From positions 9,548,001 to 9,612,000 of the forward strand of contig NC_134428.1 in NCBI RefSeq assembly GCF_030867145.1: DNA of 64,000 nt. Direction: 5' to 3'. The notes beneath the pieces were generated by a model. That model was given only the letters and a program-made list of their open reading frames with translations, ran no database searches and was not told where the DNA came from. The DNA comes from Opisthocomus hoazin. Its lineage: Eukaryota; Chordata; Aves; Opisthocomiformes; Opisthocomidae. Positions 62,701 to 64,000 of the stretch are shown here, one piece after another; the stretch's first letter is position 1; every line of letters begins with the position of its first letter. The position numbers and the translations under genes were made by a program.

Positions 62701-63520
62701 CAGAAAGGAAAGCAAAGCCTCCTACGTGCAGCCAGCCTAAACAGCTACGACCAAACCACATTCCTACAGCAAAACCCTGCTCCACAGAAACCAAGGAGCC
62801 TGTCAACTCACACTAACCATATCTTGTCTCTGGTTTACTGACAGACTGTATTGTTCAGAAACTTAAAGAACTACAAAGCAGCCTGATTAGTTGTATTTAT
62901 TTGGTTTTTTTATTAGGTTTATTCTGACTTAGAGTTTCTATTACTCCAGCTGGGTAAACCACATTTGAGAGTAAGTTTAACTGCAGGACTTCAGTTTCAG
63001 CCAAAATCATTTTTGCATTACTTTATTGTAATATAGATTTAAATTTAACATTTAAAACTTACTTCATCAATAAGCAAGCCAAGCTCAGTAGCTTCAGTGC
63101 AGGATGTACTTTATGTAACTTGCCGCACATTCATCTTAGATTTGATGTACATGGAGAAGAGACCGGTCAAGGATTCATAGGAAAAAGCAGAAGTAAGCAC
63201 CATTTTTTACCAGACTAAACAGTTCTCATTTCACTGTTTCTTGCAGAAAATCAACTCACTTCTGGTTCCAGGAGCTACAGTTTGGATAATAGCTGAAAGC
63301 TATTTCCAGAACATCCATTTTCTACACTGGCACAAGAAATAGTCTTCAAAGCAACAGGTACTGGGTTTTTGGGGTTTTTTTAAGAGACAACCTATTCTCC
63401 TTGTGTTTACCAGGTGAATACATGCATTTTTGATCATTCTGGCAGAGGTTAACAAAGAGCACACAACAGTTGGGGCTAAATGAAAAACAATTAAGAAGTT
63501 GCCAAATATTTAAGGTACAA
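59756..63520. other. Unique non-coding sequence, no gene recognised
   Basis: AT-leaning sequence with no recognisable exon or transposon. A small perfect inverted repeat, GTGGTCT-AA-AGACCAC, lies at 60845-60860; with 7-bp arms it could be chance. Open frames (for example 61835-62248 plus) have no domain. Confidence 0.55.
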
Positions 63521-63571
63521 GAAAAAAAAACATCAATGCAACCAGTTTAATGTCTAAGCCTGCTTTTTATT
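63521..63571 (-). terminator. Candidate poly(A) site for a minus-strand transcript
   Basis: On the minus strand an AATAAA hexamer (63571-63566) is followed 36-45 bases later by a run of nine T residues (63530-63521). This is the usual layout of a vertebrate cleavage/polyadenylation site: hexamer, cleavage 10-30 bases on, then a U-rich downstream element. The DNA to its right (63572-64000) is AT-rich and domain-free, like a 3' untranslated region. If correct, the coding part of the gene lies beyond the right edge. Confidence 0.4.
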
Positions 63572-64000
63572 AAAAAAATGGCACAAATTAAATAAAAAGC
63601 AAAATTTAGTTTTAGATGGTACTAGACTGAATTAACGCTTCAAATCAACAGGATTTATTTCACTGAAAGGAAGGGGAAAAGTAATTTGAACATGCTCTGT
63701 GTATTTGGGCTAGACCAGAAGCACTGTTCTAGTTCAGCCCATACACGCAGAGCTGATACCAGTATGATGTTATCTTTACCACGTGTAGTAGGAAAGTGTG
63801 TTAGAAGTTGCAGAGCACAAGCGTCTTAGTTGTACAAGCCAGTTAACGAATAAACAGAAGAGCTGAAGAATGGTTCTCACACAGGTCCTTTCTGCTCAGG
63901 ACTCCAGGTTTTTCCTTTTGGAACTGAAAAATCTCTCTGCCAACAACATAATAAATACTAACATATTTAGATACCATCTTTAAAAATCTTTGTTGAAAAT
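63572..64000 (-). other. Possible 3' UTR of a minus-strand gene, cut by the window edge
   Basis: AT-rich sequence upstream, on the minus strand, of the candidate poly(A) site. It contains no long frame on the minus strand and reads like a vertebrate 3' UTR, with several AT-rich elements such as ATTTATTATG-type runs. No protein-coding part is present in the window, so the gene cannot be named. It could equally be intergenic AT-rich DNA. Confidence 0.3.

Overview
The window looks like non-coding vertebrate DNA, almost certainly from a bird. The diagnostic signal is a set of CR1-family LINE retrotransposon 3' ends. They carry the CR1-type (CACAGAAT)n 3' terminus and still encode the C-terminal part of the CR1 ORF2 protein. 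CR1s of this kind dominate bird genomes; crocodilians and turtles also have them, but the otherwise sparse repeat content fits a bird better. There are no operons, no ribosome-binding sites, no long intact ORFs with recognisable products, and no bacterial or phage genes. I take the window to be intergenic or deep intronic.

Layout. Positions 1-7300 hold no recognisable gene. At 7310-7891 (-) there is an unassigned hydrophobic ORF preceded by a good splice-acceptor-like sequence. A short CR1 tail follows at 8573-8850. Positions 8.9-27.4 kb are unique, gene-poor sequence with a (TG)n(TA)n microsatellite and two short tandem duplications. The clearest protein-derived signal is at 27466-28148 (-): a broken C-terminal portion of a multi-pass membrane protein resembling TMEM104 (amino-acid-permease-like superfamily). 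It has at least one reading-frame change and a premature stop, yet its last membrane segment and terminal stop still align with the family.

Positions 28-41 kb are unique sequence with one degenerate old CR1 (32817-33080) and a CpG-rich patch (about 40460-40850). Positions 41-54.5 kb carry four relatively fresh CR1 copies, two in minus orientation (41081, 44757) and two in plus (48639, 53983), around a second CpG-rich patch (about 43310-43540). Positions 54.5-63.5 kb hold one more ancient CR1 trace (59608-59755). The right edge (63566-64000) looks like the 3' end of a transcript on the minus strand: a poly(A) signal followed by a T-rich downstream element. A gene may therefore enter the window from the right.

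Nothing in the window works together as a pathway. I found no evidence for a new biological system. The items most worth checking are the TMEM104-like relic, the hydrophobic ORF at 7.3-7.9 kb, the possible minus-strand 3' UTR at the right edge, and the inverted arrangement of young CR1 copies.
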